Below are positions 16,609 through 24,218 of a DNA stretch of 36,238 bases, piece by piece (the stretch's first letter is position 1; the number at the start of each line of letters is the position of its first letter). Source of the stretch: Deltaproteobacteria bacterium (GTDB lineage Bacteria > Myxococcota_A > Polyangia > Polyangiales > JADZFZ01); the NCBI GenBank assembly GCA_020854145.1, contig JADZFZ010000129.1, positions 1 through 36,238 of the forward strand, given 5' to 3'. The notes below the pieces were generated by a model, which did no database searches, had not been told where the DNA came from, and saw only the letters and a program-made list of their open reading frames with translations. A program made the translations under genes and the position numbers.

Positions 16609-17597
16609 AGATCACGATCGCCTATCACGGTCACTGCTTCGACGGCATGGCGTCGGCCGCGCTGCTCACGCGTTTCTTGAGGCGCGAGGCCGGCGAGACC
16701 GGCGCGACCTTCGCGTACCGCGGGCTCGACCATCAGCCGGGCGGATCCCACGTGCCCGAGAGCGTGCTCGACGGCGACCTCAACGCGGTGGTCGACTTCC
16801 GGTACTCGACGTCGCCGAAGCTCGACTGGTGGTTCGACCATCACCTCACGGGGCTCGTCTCCGACGAGGAGCGCGCGCATCTCGCCGCGGACTCGACCGG
16901 TCACAAGTTCTTCGACGCGCAGTGCGGATCCTGCTGCCGGTTGATCGCGGACGTGACGCGCACGCGGTTCGGCTTCGAGGCGCCCGAGCTCGACGAGCTC
17001 GTTCGGTGGGCGCACGTGATCGACACGGCGACGTTCGAGACGGCCGAGAGCGCCGTGTGGCTGCCCGATCCCGCGCTGCAGCTGATGGCCGTCGTGGAGC
17101 GGCACGGCGACGACAAGTTCCTCGCGCCCCGCATCGCCGCGCTCGCCGAAGGCGCGACCCTCGAGGAGCTCACGAACGACGCGGACGTGCGCGCGCGTCT
17201 GGCGCCCATCGTGGCCGAGCGCGACCGCGACATCGAGCGCGTACGCGCCGCGGGCAGGGTGGAGGACGGCGTCGTGCGCATCGACCTCGTCGAGTCGGGC
17301 GACGAGCGATACGGCAAGTTCATCCCGTACATGTTGTTCCCCGAGGCGCGCTACGTCGTCGTGCTGTCGCGCGGAGCGCGCCGCACGAAGGTGTCCGTCG
17401 GGTTCAACCCGTGGTCGAAGGTGCCCCGTGCGCACGACATCTCGGCGCTCTGCGCCAAGCACGGGGGCGGAGGTCACGCGGTCGTCGGCGCCGTCAGCCT
17501 GGGGCCGGACGAGCTCGATCGCGGGCGCATCGTCGCCAAGGACATCGCCGACGCGCTTTCTCGTGATCCCGTGATCCCCATCGATCCTGCCCCGTGA
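16605..17597 (+). CDS. DHH-family phosphoesterase
   Basis: 330 residues. Metal-binding motifs of the DHH superfamily are in order: HCFDGMAS (Asp13), VVDFRYS (Asp64), DHH at 78-80, and a C-terminal GGGGH (His291) of the DHHA1 substrate domain. The family cleaves phosphodiester bonds in nucleotides, oligonucleotides, polyphosphate or cyclic dinucleotides; lacking PAS/GGDEF or CBS domains, it is not a GdpP or CBS-type pyrophosphatase and is nearest the NrnA/oligoribonuclease type in layout. GTG at 16605 is coupled to the RDD stop (GTGA), with AGGGAG 6 bases upstream. The pairing with RDD has no clear functional explanation. Confidence 0.87.
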   Translation: MKITIAYHGHCFDGMASAALLTRFLRREAGETGATFAYRGLDHQPGGSHVPESVLDGDLNAVVDFRYSTSPKLDWWFDHHLTGLVSDEERAHLAADSTGHKFFDAQCGSCCRLIADVTRTRFGFEAPELDELVRWAHVIDTATFETAESAVWLPDPALQLMAVVERHGDDKFLAPRIAALAEGATLEELTNDADVRARLAPIVAERDRDIERVRAAGRVEDGVVRIDLVESGDERYGKFIPYMLFPEARYVVVLSRGARRTKVSVGFNPWSKVPRAHDISALCAKHGGGGHAVVGAVSLGPDELDRGRIVAKDIADALSRDPVIPIDPAP

Positions 17598-17621
17598 TCC
17601 AGCGGGGCCTCCGCGGCCGCG

Positions 17622-18245
17622 TCACTCGCAAGTCTCGGAGCAGCCCGGCTCTCTGAAGTCGTCCCAGAGCAACGTCGAGCCGAGCGGCGGGACGTTGCAC
17701 CGGTCGATCGCGATGGGCTCGCAGACCGGCATGAACGAGCTCTCCTCGGTCGCGCGACACGTCTGGTCGGGCGCGCAGCCGGTGCACGGCGCGCCGCCGC
17801 GAACGAGCGCGTCGGGCACGAGCCAGCGGAACTCGGTGAACGACTCCTCGCGGTAGCCGGTCTCGAGCCACGCGGTCGCGACCACGGCGTCGCCGAGGTC
17901 GCGTCGGCGAAAGCTCAAGCGCGCGAGGAACTCGCGGCAGTGATCGTTGCAGCGTGGGGTGACGAGCACCGTGACGCCTTCACCGACGAACGAGACGTCG
18001 GAGATCTCGACGAAGTCGGCGATCTCCTCGGCCACGACCGGCGCCGCTCCCGCCGAGAGCTCGTACTGCTCGTGGGCGAAGACGGCGATGTCGAAGGTCG
18101 TGTCGGCCGGCAGGGCCGCAGCGCCGAGGATGCGGAGCACGACCGCGGTCGTCTGATCGTCGGGGCACTCCTCCTCGCACGCCGTCACCGACGTCGAGAG
18201 CACGAGGAGCGCGAAGGACACGGCGAACGTGGTGGAGCGGCGCAC
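17622..18245 (-). CDS. Cysteine-containing lipoprotein of unknown function
   Basis: 207 residues with a clear lipoprotein signal ending STSVTAC followed by EEECPDDQ. The body is a beta-rich domain (about 30-140) and the C-terminal third has a CTGCAPDQTC cluster and further cysteines (CEPIAIDRC, CSETCE), suggesting disulfide bonds. I recognise no family. GTG 18243-18245 is used; it lies 5 bases after the stop of the TPR/PEGA gene, so the two are almost certainly one transcript. Confidence 0.75.
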   Translation of the reverse strand: MRRSTTFAVSFALLVLSTSVTACEEECPDDQTTAVVLRILGAAALPADTTFDIAVFAHEQYELSAGAAPVVAEEIADFVEISDVSFVGEGVTVLVTPRCNDHCREFLARLSFRRRDLGDAVVATAWLETGYREESFTEFRWLVPDALVRGGAPCTGCAPDQTCRATEESSFMPVCEPIAIDRCNVPPLGSTLLWDDFREPGCSETCE

Positions 18246-18250
18246 GAGGA

Positions 18251-19051
18251 TCAGCGGCCGGCGGCGGCGTAGGTGGTTTGGGGGTAGCGGCCTTCTTCGG
18301 CGGTCAGCAGGATCGCGGCGACGACGGCGCCGGCTGCGGCGGCGACGCCCGCGCCGATGCCCACGAAGATCCAGCCGCTCGGACCTCCTTCGTCGGGCGT
18401 CTCGATGCGCTGCAGCGTCAGCACGATCGCCTCGTCGGAGTTGGGCACGAGCGTGATGGCGCGGCGCACCGGTGCGTAGCCGCGCGCGCGCGCCCCGATG
18501 AAGTGCTCGCCGGGGTCGACGCGCAGGACGGTGACGTCGCCGTCGCGCTCCCCGCGGACGGGGCGCCCGTCGATGGTGAGCTCGACCGCCGCGGGGCGCG
18601 TTCGGACGCTCAGCTGTGCGATGCGTGCGCCTGCCTCCGCGACGTAACGCATGGCCAGCGCGTCGTGCTCGGGGTTACGGCCGCGATAGAGCCGGAGGTA
18701 ACGCGACAGCGCTTCCTCGGCCTCCACGTAGCGACCGAGCGAGCGGAGCGCGATCCCGATGTTGAGGAGCGCTGCGGGTGCGGGTCGGATCCGATACGAG
18801 CCGCGGAAGGCTTCGAGCGCGTCCGACCACTGGAGCTCGTCGGTCAGACGGACGCCTTCGCGAAACAGCGCGCGCGCGCGGTCGCGCGAGCTCGGGTCGT
18901 CGTCCTCCCGCACTGCCACGGCCGGCTCGTCCGTCTGCGCGCGAGCCGAAAGCGGCGCGACCGCCACGACGGTCAGGAGCCACAGCGCGCCGACGCCCGA
19001 GAAGCTTCGCACTCGGTCGAGACAGTGCGCGGGCCCGAGGCTTTCCGTCAA
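18251..19051 (-). CDS. TPR-PEGA protein with C-terminal membrane anchor
   Basis: 266 residues from TTG 19051, which has an excellent AGAGGAG (19065-19059) 7 bases upstream; the alternative GTG at 19012 would begin directly at the signal peptide (MRSFSGVGALWLLTVVAVAPLSARAQ region). An exported TPR-like segment (about 75-145: ARALFREGVRLTDELQWSDALEAF) is followed by a PEGA-like domain (about 160-225: AAVELTIDGRPV...GEHFIGARA) and a C-terminal helix (GWIFVGIGAGVAAAAGAVVA). This is a common myxobacterial architecture with no known activity. It is divergent from the second kinase and likely functions with it or with the lipoprotein downstream (inference). Confidence 0.8.
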   Translation of the reverse strand: MTESLGPAHCLDRVRSFSGVGALWLLTVVAVAPLSARAQTDEPAVAVREDDDPSSRDRARALFREGVRLTDELQWSDALEAFRGSYRIRPAPAALLNIGIALRSLGRYVEAEEALSRYLRLYRGRNPEHDALAMRYVAEAGARIAQLSVRTRPAAVELTIDGRPVRGERDGDVTVLRVDPGEHFIGARARGYAPVRRAITLVPNSDEAIVLTLQRIETPDEGGPSGWIFVGIGAGVAAAAGAVVAAILLTAEEGRYPQTTYAAAGR

Positions 19052-19067
19052 GCTTGCGCTCCTCTGG

Positions 19068-19073
19068 TATACT
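19068..19073 (+). promoter_or_regulatory. Candidate -10 element of the second kinase gene (near-leaderless)
   Basis: TATACT ends 10 bases before the kinase ATG at 19084, so a transcript begun about 7 bases downstream would have only a few leader bases. No convincing -35 is seen. The core GTATAC is palindromic and could serve the divergent gene too. Confidence 0.35.
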
Positions 19074-19083
19074 GGCGTCCGAG

Positions 19084-20973
19084 ATGCCGCAGTCTTCCTC
19101 GGCGTCCAAACCGCGGACTGTCCTCGGTCGGTACGAGCTGCTCGCACACCTCGCCTCCGGCGGGATGGCGGAGGTGTGGCTCGCGCGGATGACGGGCGCG
19201 AAGGGTTTCGGCCGGTTCTTCGCGCTCAAGCGCATGCACCGGACGCTGGCGAGCCAGGACAAGTTCGTCCGCATGTTCCTCGACGAGGCCGAAGTCGCCT
19301 CCCACGTCCAGCACCCGAACGTCGTCCCCATCTTCGAGCTCGGAGAAGAGGAGGGCGAGCTCTTCCTGGTGATGGACCTCGTCGTGGGGGTGTCGTTCTC
19401 GACGATGCTCGCGCGCTCCGCCGACCGCGGCGAGCGACTGCCGCTCGAGGCCGTCGTGCAGATCGTCTGCGACACCGCCCTCGGTCTGCACGCGGCGCAC
19501 ACGGCCAAGGCCCCCGATGGCAACCCGCTCGGGATCGTGCATCGCGACGTCTCTCCGCAGAACGTGCTCGTCGGCGTCGACGGACGGGCCCGCGTCGTGG
19601 ACTTCGGGATCGCCAAGGCGTTGATGCGCTCGACCGAGACGCAGACCGGCGAGCTGAAGGGCAAGCTGTCGTACTACTCACCGGAGCAGGCGCTCGCCAA
19701 GCCGGTCGACGCGCGGAGCGACGTCTTCTCGCTCGGCATCGTCTTGTGGGAGGCGCTGGTCGGCCAGCGGCTCTTCCGCTCGGACAGCCCTCTCGACACG
19801 CTCCGTCGGATCACGCAGGACACGATCCCGAGCCCGAGCAGCATGGCGCCCGTGCCCGAGGCGATCGGTCGCGTTGCGCTGCACGCGCTGACGCGAGAGC
19901 GTGCGCAGCGGATCCAGAGCGCATCGGCTTTCGACGCAGAGCTGCGTACGGCCGCGCTCTCGGCGGGTATCGTTCCGAGCGGCGAAGCCATCACCGCGAC
20001 GCTCGAGCGCGAGGCAGGTGACAAGATCTCGGCGCTCCGATCGCTCGTCAGTCGGCGCTGGACGCAGCGCCACGAGGTGGAGGGCGGCGGCACCGCGATG
20101 CTGAGCGAGAGTGATCTCGAGTCGGCTTCCGGCGTGCGCATGAGCGACACGCTGGTGACGCCGCCGTCGATCTCGATGGCGGCGACGGTCGACCCGCTGG
20201 CGAGCTCGATGGCCGAGACGGTGCGGTTGCCGCAACAGTCGCTCAAGACGGGGCCGCTCGCGGCGTATCCGGTGCCCCCGTCCGGTGCCCGATCCCTGGC
20301 GGAGACCGGGCCTCTGGTCGCTCAGCCGAAGGACGCGCTCGCGAGCACGGGACCGATGCCCGAGTCGTTCCCCGCAGCGGCGCTCGAGGACGAGCTCGGT
20401 CGGCCGCGGCGATCGGGCGCGCCCATCGTCGCCGCGATCGTGATCGGTCTCGCAGCGGCCGTCGGAGGCGGCACCCTCGCCTGGTTCCTGACCGCGCGCG
20501 AGGAGACGAGCGCCGCGACGCCGACGAGCCCCGCCGGCGGCGCGGCGACCCTCGGCAGCGTCACGGGCGCGGGCGTGGGCGCCACGGGACCTGCGACCCC
20601 GTCCGGACCCGACACGCCTTCGACGACCCCGCCCGCGTCCCCCGTCGGACCCGCGGTCCCGGTGATCGCCCCGGTCCCCGTGCACCCCGTCGCGACACCC
20701 GTCGCCAGCTCCGCCGCCGGATCGCGAACCCAGCGCAGCGCGCGCACGACGCGACCGGCGTCCGCGGCCGTCACCCGACCTGCGCCGTTCGTCACGCCGG
20801 CGCCGCCCCCGCTGCGGATCCCTCCGCCGGCGAGCGACCCGCCGCCCGTGCGCACGACGCGTACGAGCCCGCCGGCGCCCACCCCGGCGCCTCGCCTCGC
20901 CCCCGCGCCGAGCCCGACGCCCACCACCGCGACGCAACGCCGCGGCGTCGTCCGCGACTACGACGAGGAGTGA
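19084..20973 (+). CDS. Serine/threonine protein kinase with membrane anchor and Pro-rich tail
   Basis: 629 residues. The kinase domain (about 16-285) has LASGGMAE, Lys49, HRDVSPQN (Asp155, Asn160) and DFG at 173-175, in exactly the same register as the PEGA kinase at 8309-10609, so the two are close paralogues. The activation-segment end is YYSPEQA. A linker rich in Thr/Ser (about 340-440) leads to one membrane helix near 447-468 and a 160-residue extracytoplasmic Pro/Thr/Ala tail with no recognisable domain, unlike the PEGA tail of its paralogue. ATG 19084 is the only start consistent with the domain; there is no Shine-Dalgarno sequence, which fits a near-leaderless mRNA. It ends flush against the convergent MCE gene. 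Confidence 0.9.
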   Translation: MPQSSSASKPRTVLGRYELLAHLASGGMAEVWLARMTGAKGFGRFFALKRMHRTLASQDKFVRMFLDEAEVASHVQHPNVVPIFELGEEEGELFLVMDLVVGVSFSTMLARSADRGERLPLEAVVQIVCDTALGLHAAHTAKAPDGNPLGIVHRDVSPQNVLVGVDGRARVVDFGIAKALMRSTETQTGELKGKLSYYSPEQALAKPVDARSDVFSLGIVLWEALVGQRLFRSDSPLDTLRRITQDTIPSPSSMAPVPEAIGRVALHALTRERAQRIQSASAFDAELRTAALSAGIVPSGEAITATLEREAGDKISALRSLVSRRWTQRHEVEGGGTAMLSESDLESASGVRMSDTLVTPPSISMAATVDPLASSMAETVRLPQQSLKTGPLAAYPVPPSGARSLAETGPLVAQPKDALASTGPMPESFPAAALEDELGRPRRSGAPIVAAIVIGLAAAVGGGTLAWFLTAREETSAATPTSPAGGAATLGSVTGAGVGATGPATPSGPDTPSTTPPASPVGPAVPVIAPVPVHPVATPVASSAAGSRTQRSARTTRPASAAVTRPAPFVTPAPPPLRIPPPASDPPPVRTTRTSPPAPTPAPRLAPAPSPTPTTATQRRGVVRDYDEE

Positions 20974-22161
20974 TCAGTCCTGCTCGGCGCCGTCGGAGGA
21001 TTCGCGCTCGCCTCCGCGCTCGCCCTCCCGTTGCGTGCGATCGTCACCGCGTTGCTCGCGCGGTGAGCGCGGAGGACGCCGCCGCTCGTCTTCCGTGATG
21101 CTGTAGCGCACGAGCGCCCGCAGGATGTCGTTGCGCTCGAGATCGCCGATCAGGCGCTTGATGTCCTCGTAGATGGAAGGGTCCACGAGCAAGCCGCCGA
21201 TGGTGCCGCGACCCGCCTGCACGTCGTCGAGGATCTCCCGGACGCTCTCGGTCGCCTCCGCGATGTTGGCCACGATGCGCCCGCCCTCGTCCCCGTAGAC
21301 GAGCTCGTGCACGGCGCCGTCACCCTCGCGAATGGCCGCGAGCATCTGGCGCACCTCCGACGAGGTGGCCGTCAGCTCCGTCAGGAGGCGTCCTCCGTCG
21401 TCTCCGTAGACGAGCTCGTGCAGGAGGCTGTCACCGTGTCGGATCTCGCTCATCATCGCCCGCAGATCGCGCGTGATCGCGCGGACGTCCGCGGTCGCGG
21501 CCGTGACCTGTCGCGTCGCGACCGAGAGGCCCTGGGTCGCGGACGCGATGTCGGCGGCGAGCTGCTCGTCACGGAGCAGGCGACCTGCCGTGCCGTTGCT
21601 CTCGGCCACGTCGCGCGTGATGGTCGCCAGGTTCTTCGCCACCGAGCGCACGTTGCCGGTGAACTCGGGATCCGCGAGCGCACCGGTCAGCTCCTGCGCG
21701 TTGCCGAGCACGCCGTCCGCACGCGTGCGCAGGCCCGCCGCCGCGCCCATGAGATCGAACGGCTCCTCGCTGCGGAGCGTCGCGCCTGCTTGGATGCGAC
21801 GGCCTGCGGCAGTGCCCGTGTCGAGGTCGAGCAGCCGGTCGCCGAGAAGTCCCTTGTTGCCGAGCCGCACGACGCTGTCGGAGCGCAGGGTCGCGAGCGC
21901 CTCCGCGTCGACGCGAAACGTGACGAGGACCCGCCGGTCGGCGCCGTACTCGACCGCCGTGACCGTGCCGACGTCGAGCCCACCGATGCGCACCGGAGCC
22001 CCACGCTTCAGGCCGCCCACGTTGGTGAACGCGGTCTTGAGCGTGACGGTGGAGCCGAAGATGGAGTGGCTCGATCCGATGAGGAACACGATCGCGATGC
22101 CGATGGCCAGCGCGAGCAGCGCGAAGATGCCGACCTTGATGTACCGCGACGCCTGTTCCAA
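20974..22161 (-). CDS. MCE-family (MlaD-like) phospholipid transport protein
   Basis: 395 residues. One N-terminal membrane helix (about 9-29: VGIFALLALAIGIAIVFLIG) is followed by an MCE domain (about 38-120: VTLKTAFTNVGGLKRGAPVRIGG, typical 'G.v.I.G..VG.V'). A long helical region (about 140-340) follows, as in MCE proteins that form periplasmic tunnels, and contains a 37-residue tandem duplication around HELVYGDDGG/HELVYGDEGG. The tail is charged and disordered. It should bind the ABC transporter in the inner membrane and shuttle lipids. TTG 22161 is the only fitting start. It lies 67 bases downstream of the ATPase gene on the same strand. Confidence 0.88.
   Translation of the reverse strand: MEQASRYIKVGIFALLALAIGIAIVFLIGSSHSIFGSTVTLKTAFTNVGGLKRGAPVRIGGLDVGTVTAVEYGADRRVLVTFRVDAEALATLRSDSVVRLGNKGLLGDRLLDLDTGTAAGRRIQAGATLRSEEPFDLMGAAAGLRTRADGVLGNAQELTGALADPEFTGNVRSVAKNLATITRDVAESNGTAGRLLRDEQLAADIASATQGLSVATRQVTAATADVRAITRDLRAMMSEIRHGDSLLHELVYGDDGGRLLTELTATSSEVRQMLAAIREGDGAVHELVYGDEGGRIVANIAEATESVREILDDVQAGRGTIGGLLVDPSIYEDIKRLIGDLERNDILRALVRYSITEDERRRPPRSPREQRGDDRTQREGERGGERESSDGAEQD
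21293..21422. repeat. Direct repeat in the MCE gene (111-base period)
   Basis: The 19-base string ccgtagacgagctcgtgca occurs at 21293-21311 and again at 21404-21422, encoding the LHELVYG and VHELVYG copies of a 37-residue protein duplication. Confidence 0.8.
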
Positions 22162-22228
22162 ACGCCGAACGGCTTAGCAGCCCACGGCGCTCGACGTCTA
22201 CCCCGACCGCGCGTGCTGGAAATTGCGA

Positions 22229-23005
22229 TCAGCCTCCTTCGCGCAGCAGCGCGAGCGCGTCCTCGCCCTTCGGAGCGTTGCCCTCGATGAAGTCGCGCAC
22301 GCGGGCGTCGCGCGCGCGGCGGACCTCGTCGGGTGTGCCCGTGAACACGACGTAGCCGTGGTGGATCATCGCGATGCGATCGCTGACGAAGAAGGCGCTC
22401 GTCATGTCGTGGGTCACGACGATGCTCGTGACCTGGAGCTGCTCCTTGAGGTGCAGGATCAGGCGGTTGATGCGCGTCGTGTTGATCGGGTCGAGCCCGG
22501 TCGTGGGCTCGTCGTAGAGGAGCACCTCGGGACGCAGCGCGATCGTGCGCGCGAGGCCCACGCGCTTCTTCATGCCGCCCGAGAGATCGCTCGGGCGCAT
22601 GCCCTCGATCCCCGGCAGGCCGACCATCGTGAGCGCCTCGGCGACGCGGCCCCTGCGCTCGGCCGTGGGCATCTTCGGGTAGTGCTCGCGAAGCCCGTAG
22701 GCGACGTTCTCTCCGACGGAGATGGAGTCGAAGAGCGCCGCGCCCTGGAACAGCATGCCGATGCGGCGGCGCAACGCGCCGAGCTCGCGGTCTTTCAGCC
22801 GCGTGACCTCCTGCTCGTCGAACACGATGCTTCCGGCGTCGGCGACGAGCAGACGGATGAGGAGCTTGAGCATCACGCTCTTGCCCTGTCCCGACCCGCC
22901 GATGATGGTGATCGACTCGCCGCGCTCGATGTCGAGATCGAGGCTTTCGTAGACCACCTTGGGGCCGAACGCCTTGCGCACGCCGCGAAACGAGATCAAC
23001 GCCAC
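22229..23005 (-). CDS. MlaF-like ABC transporter ATP-binding protein
   Basis: 258 residues. Walker A GGSGQGKS at 36-43, Q-loop MLFQGAALFDS, signature LSGGMKKR, Walker B LLYDEPTTGLD and the switch His in VVTHDM are all intact. The closing segment (HHGYVVFTGTPDEVRRARDARVRDFIEG) is characteristic of the MlaF/Mkl subfamily of lipid-transport ATPases. GTG 23003-23005 is used; the TTG two codons later is possible. It is the first gene of a pair with the MCE protein. The MlaE-type permease that these ATPases need is not adjacent on either side. Confidence 0.9.
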   Translation of the reverse strand: MALISFRGVRKAFGPKVVYESLDLDIERGESITIIGGSGQGKSVMLKLLIRLLVADAGSIVFDEQEVTRLKDRELGALRRRIGMLFQGAALFDSISVGENVAYGLREHYPKMPTAERRGRVAEALTMVGLPGIEGMRPSDLSGGMKKRVGLARTIALRPEVLLYDEPTTGLDPINTTRINRLILHLKEQLQVTSIVVTHDMTSAFFVSDRIAMIHHGYVVFTGTPDEVRRARDARVRDFIEGNAPKGEDALALLREGG

Positions 23006-23040
23006 GCGTCGCGACCATAGCAGCGACGTGCGAAGGTGAA

Positions 23041-23580
23041 ATGTGGACGCGTTGCGAGCCACGGGTACCCTCGGGCCCCGTGTCGCCATGGCTACGCCGT
23101 GCTGCTCGTCGTGCACCGCTCGTCGCGGTCCTCTGCGCGTCGGCGAGCCTCTGTGCGTGCACCGCGAGCCCCGAGGCGGACGCGGCCGAGCGAGCCGCGG
23201 CGCCTCACCTCGATGCGTTCGCCCGGTTCGACGCCTGGGCGCGGCGCACGATGGACGCGCACGCGGCGTGGCGCGACCGCTCCGCGATGGCCGAGACGCT
23301 GTGGTCGCCGTTGCGGACCGAACGTGAGGTACACGACGCCGTCGTGCGCGCGGAGACCCACCCGCCGTTGCGCATGCACGATCGCGGGGAGTGGCCCGAC
23401 GCCACGGGATGGTTCCAGCTCCGTCATCCGACGCTCGGACGCCTGCGCGTGCGCGAGACGACGCTCGGCTCGGGTGCGGACGACGGCGAGGAGCGCGCCG
23501 TCGTCGTCCTCGCGCGCGGGCCTCAGTCCGAGGACGGTCTGGCGATCGAGGTCGACGTCGCATTCGACGACGGCCCTTGA
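23041..23580 (+). CDS. Small lipoprotein of unknown function
   Basis: 179 residues. A basic N-terminus and hydrophobic stretch end in the lipobox SLCAC. The mature part is charged, with a Trp-containing helix (FDAWARRTMDAHAAWRDRS) and a beta-rich end (WFQLRHPTLGRLRVRETTL). I recognise no family. ATG 23041 follows GAAGGTG closely. The last 58 bases overlap the 3' end of the convergent lipoprotein gene. It diverges from the MlaF gene with 35 bases between starts. Confidence 0.65.
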   Translation: MWTRCEPRVPSGPVSPWLRRAARRAPLVAVLCASASLCACTASPEADAAERAAAPHLDAFARFDAWARRTMDAHAAWRDRSAMAETLWSPLRTEREVHDAVVRAETHPPLRMHDRGEWPDATGWFQLRHPTLGRLRVRETTLGSGADDGEERAVVVLARGPQSEDGLAIEVDVAFDDGP

Positions 23581-24218
23581 TCGACGCCCACGCCGCGCGC
23601 GGAGAGCCACCGAAGAGCTGCCGCGCGCGCACGAACGTCGAGCCCGGCGGGCACCGGCACTTGCGTGACTGCCGCGTCCGCGATGGCGCGGGTGCGCGCG
23701 ATCTGCGACTCGATGCTCTGCGCGAGCTCGTCGAGCCACCACGCGTCCTCGGTCCCGGGATCTCCCCGCTCGAGCGCTTCGGCGGCCAGCTCCAGCGACA
23801 ACACGGACGCGAACGCCGCGAACCCGGGATCGCCCGGCACTCTCGTGCCTCCTGCGTCGAGCAGCGCCTCGAGCGCGACGGTGTCCTGCGGCGCTCGGAT
23901 CGCGCGATGCGCGACCTGCATGGCCCGCAGCGCGAATCGCGCGATGCCGGCGCGCGCGTCGTGTCCGAGCGCGAGGCCACGCAGCTCGGCGGCACCCGGC
24001 TCGTCGGATGCGCCCCAGCTCATCCGCCGCTTCACCGGATCCGAGGCCGCGGTGCTCCATCCCGACAGCGCGACGGCCAGGGTGTCCGGCAGAGGTCGCC
24101 GCGAGGGATCGCCAATCACGAAGGTGGGCACGCGTGGGGTCACGACGGCGGCGCGACCGCCGCAACCGCAGACTGCCCCCGCGAGCCACGCGACGGCGAT
24201 GAAGCTCCCGATCCTCAC
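23523..24218 (-). CDS. Lipoprotein translationally coupled to the presenilin-like gene
   Basis: 231 residues. The signal peptide MRIGSFIAVAWLAGAVCGC gives lipidation at Cys19 within AVCGC. The mature protein is mostly helical (ALEALLDAGG, FASVLSLELAAEALERG, WWLDELAQSIESQIART) with no family that I recognise. GTG 24218 overlaps the stop of the membrane protein gene as GTGA, so the two proteins are made together in defined ratio. A substrate, chaperone or regulator of that membrane protein is an attractive but unproven idea. Confidence 0.75.
   Translation of the reverse strand: MRIGSFIAVAWLAGAVCGCGGRAAVVTPRVPTFVIGDPSRRPLPDTLAVALSGWSTAASDPVKRRMSWGASDEPGAAELRGLALGHDARAGIARFALRAMQVAHRAIRAPQDTVALEALLDAGGTRVPGDPGFAAFASVLSLELAAEALERGDPGTEDAWWLDELAQSIESQIARTRAIADAAVTQVPVPAGLDVRARAAALRWLSARGVGVDQGPSSNATSTSIARPSSD

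Noticed and set aside
22229..23995. Longer start for the MlaF-like gene (588 codons)
   Set aside because: The extra N-terminus is Arg/Ser-rich and antisense to two other genes; ABC ATPases of this type are about 260 residues.
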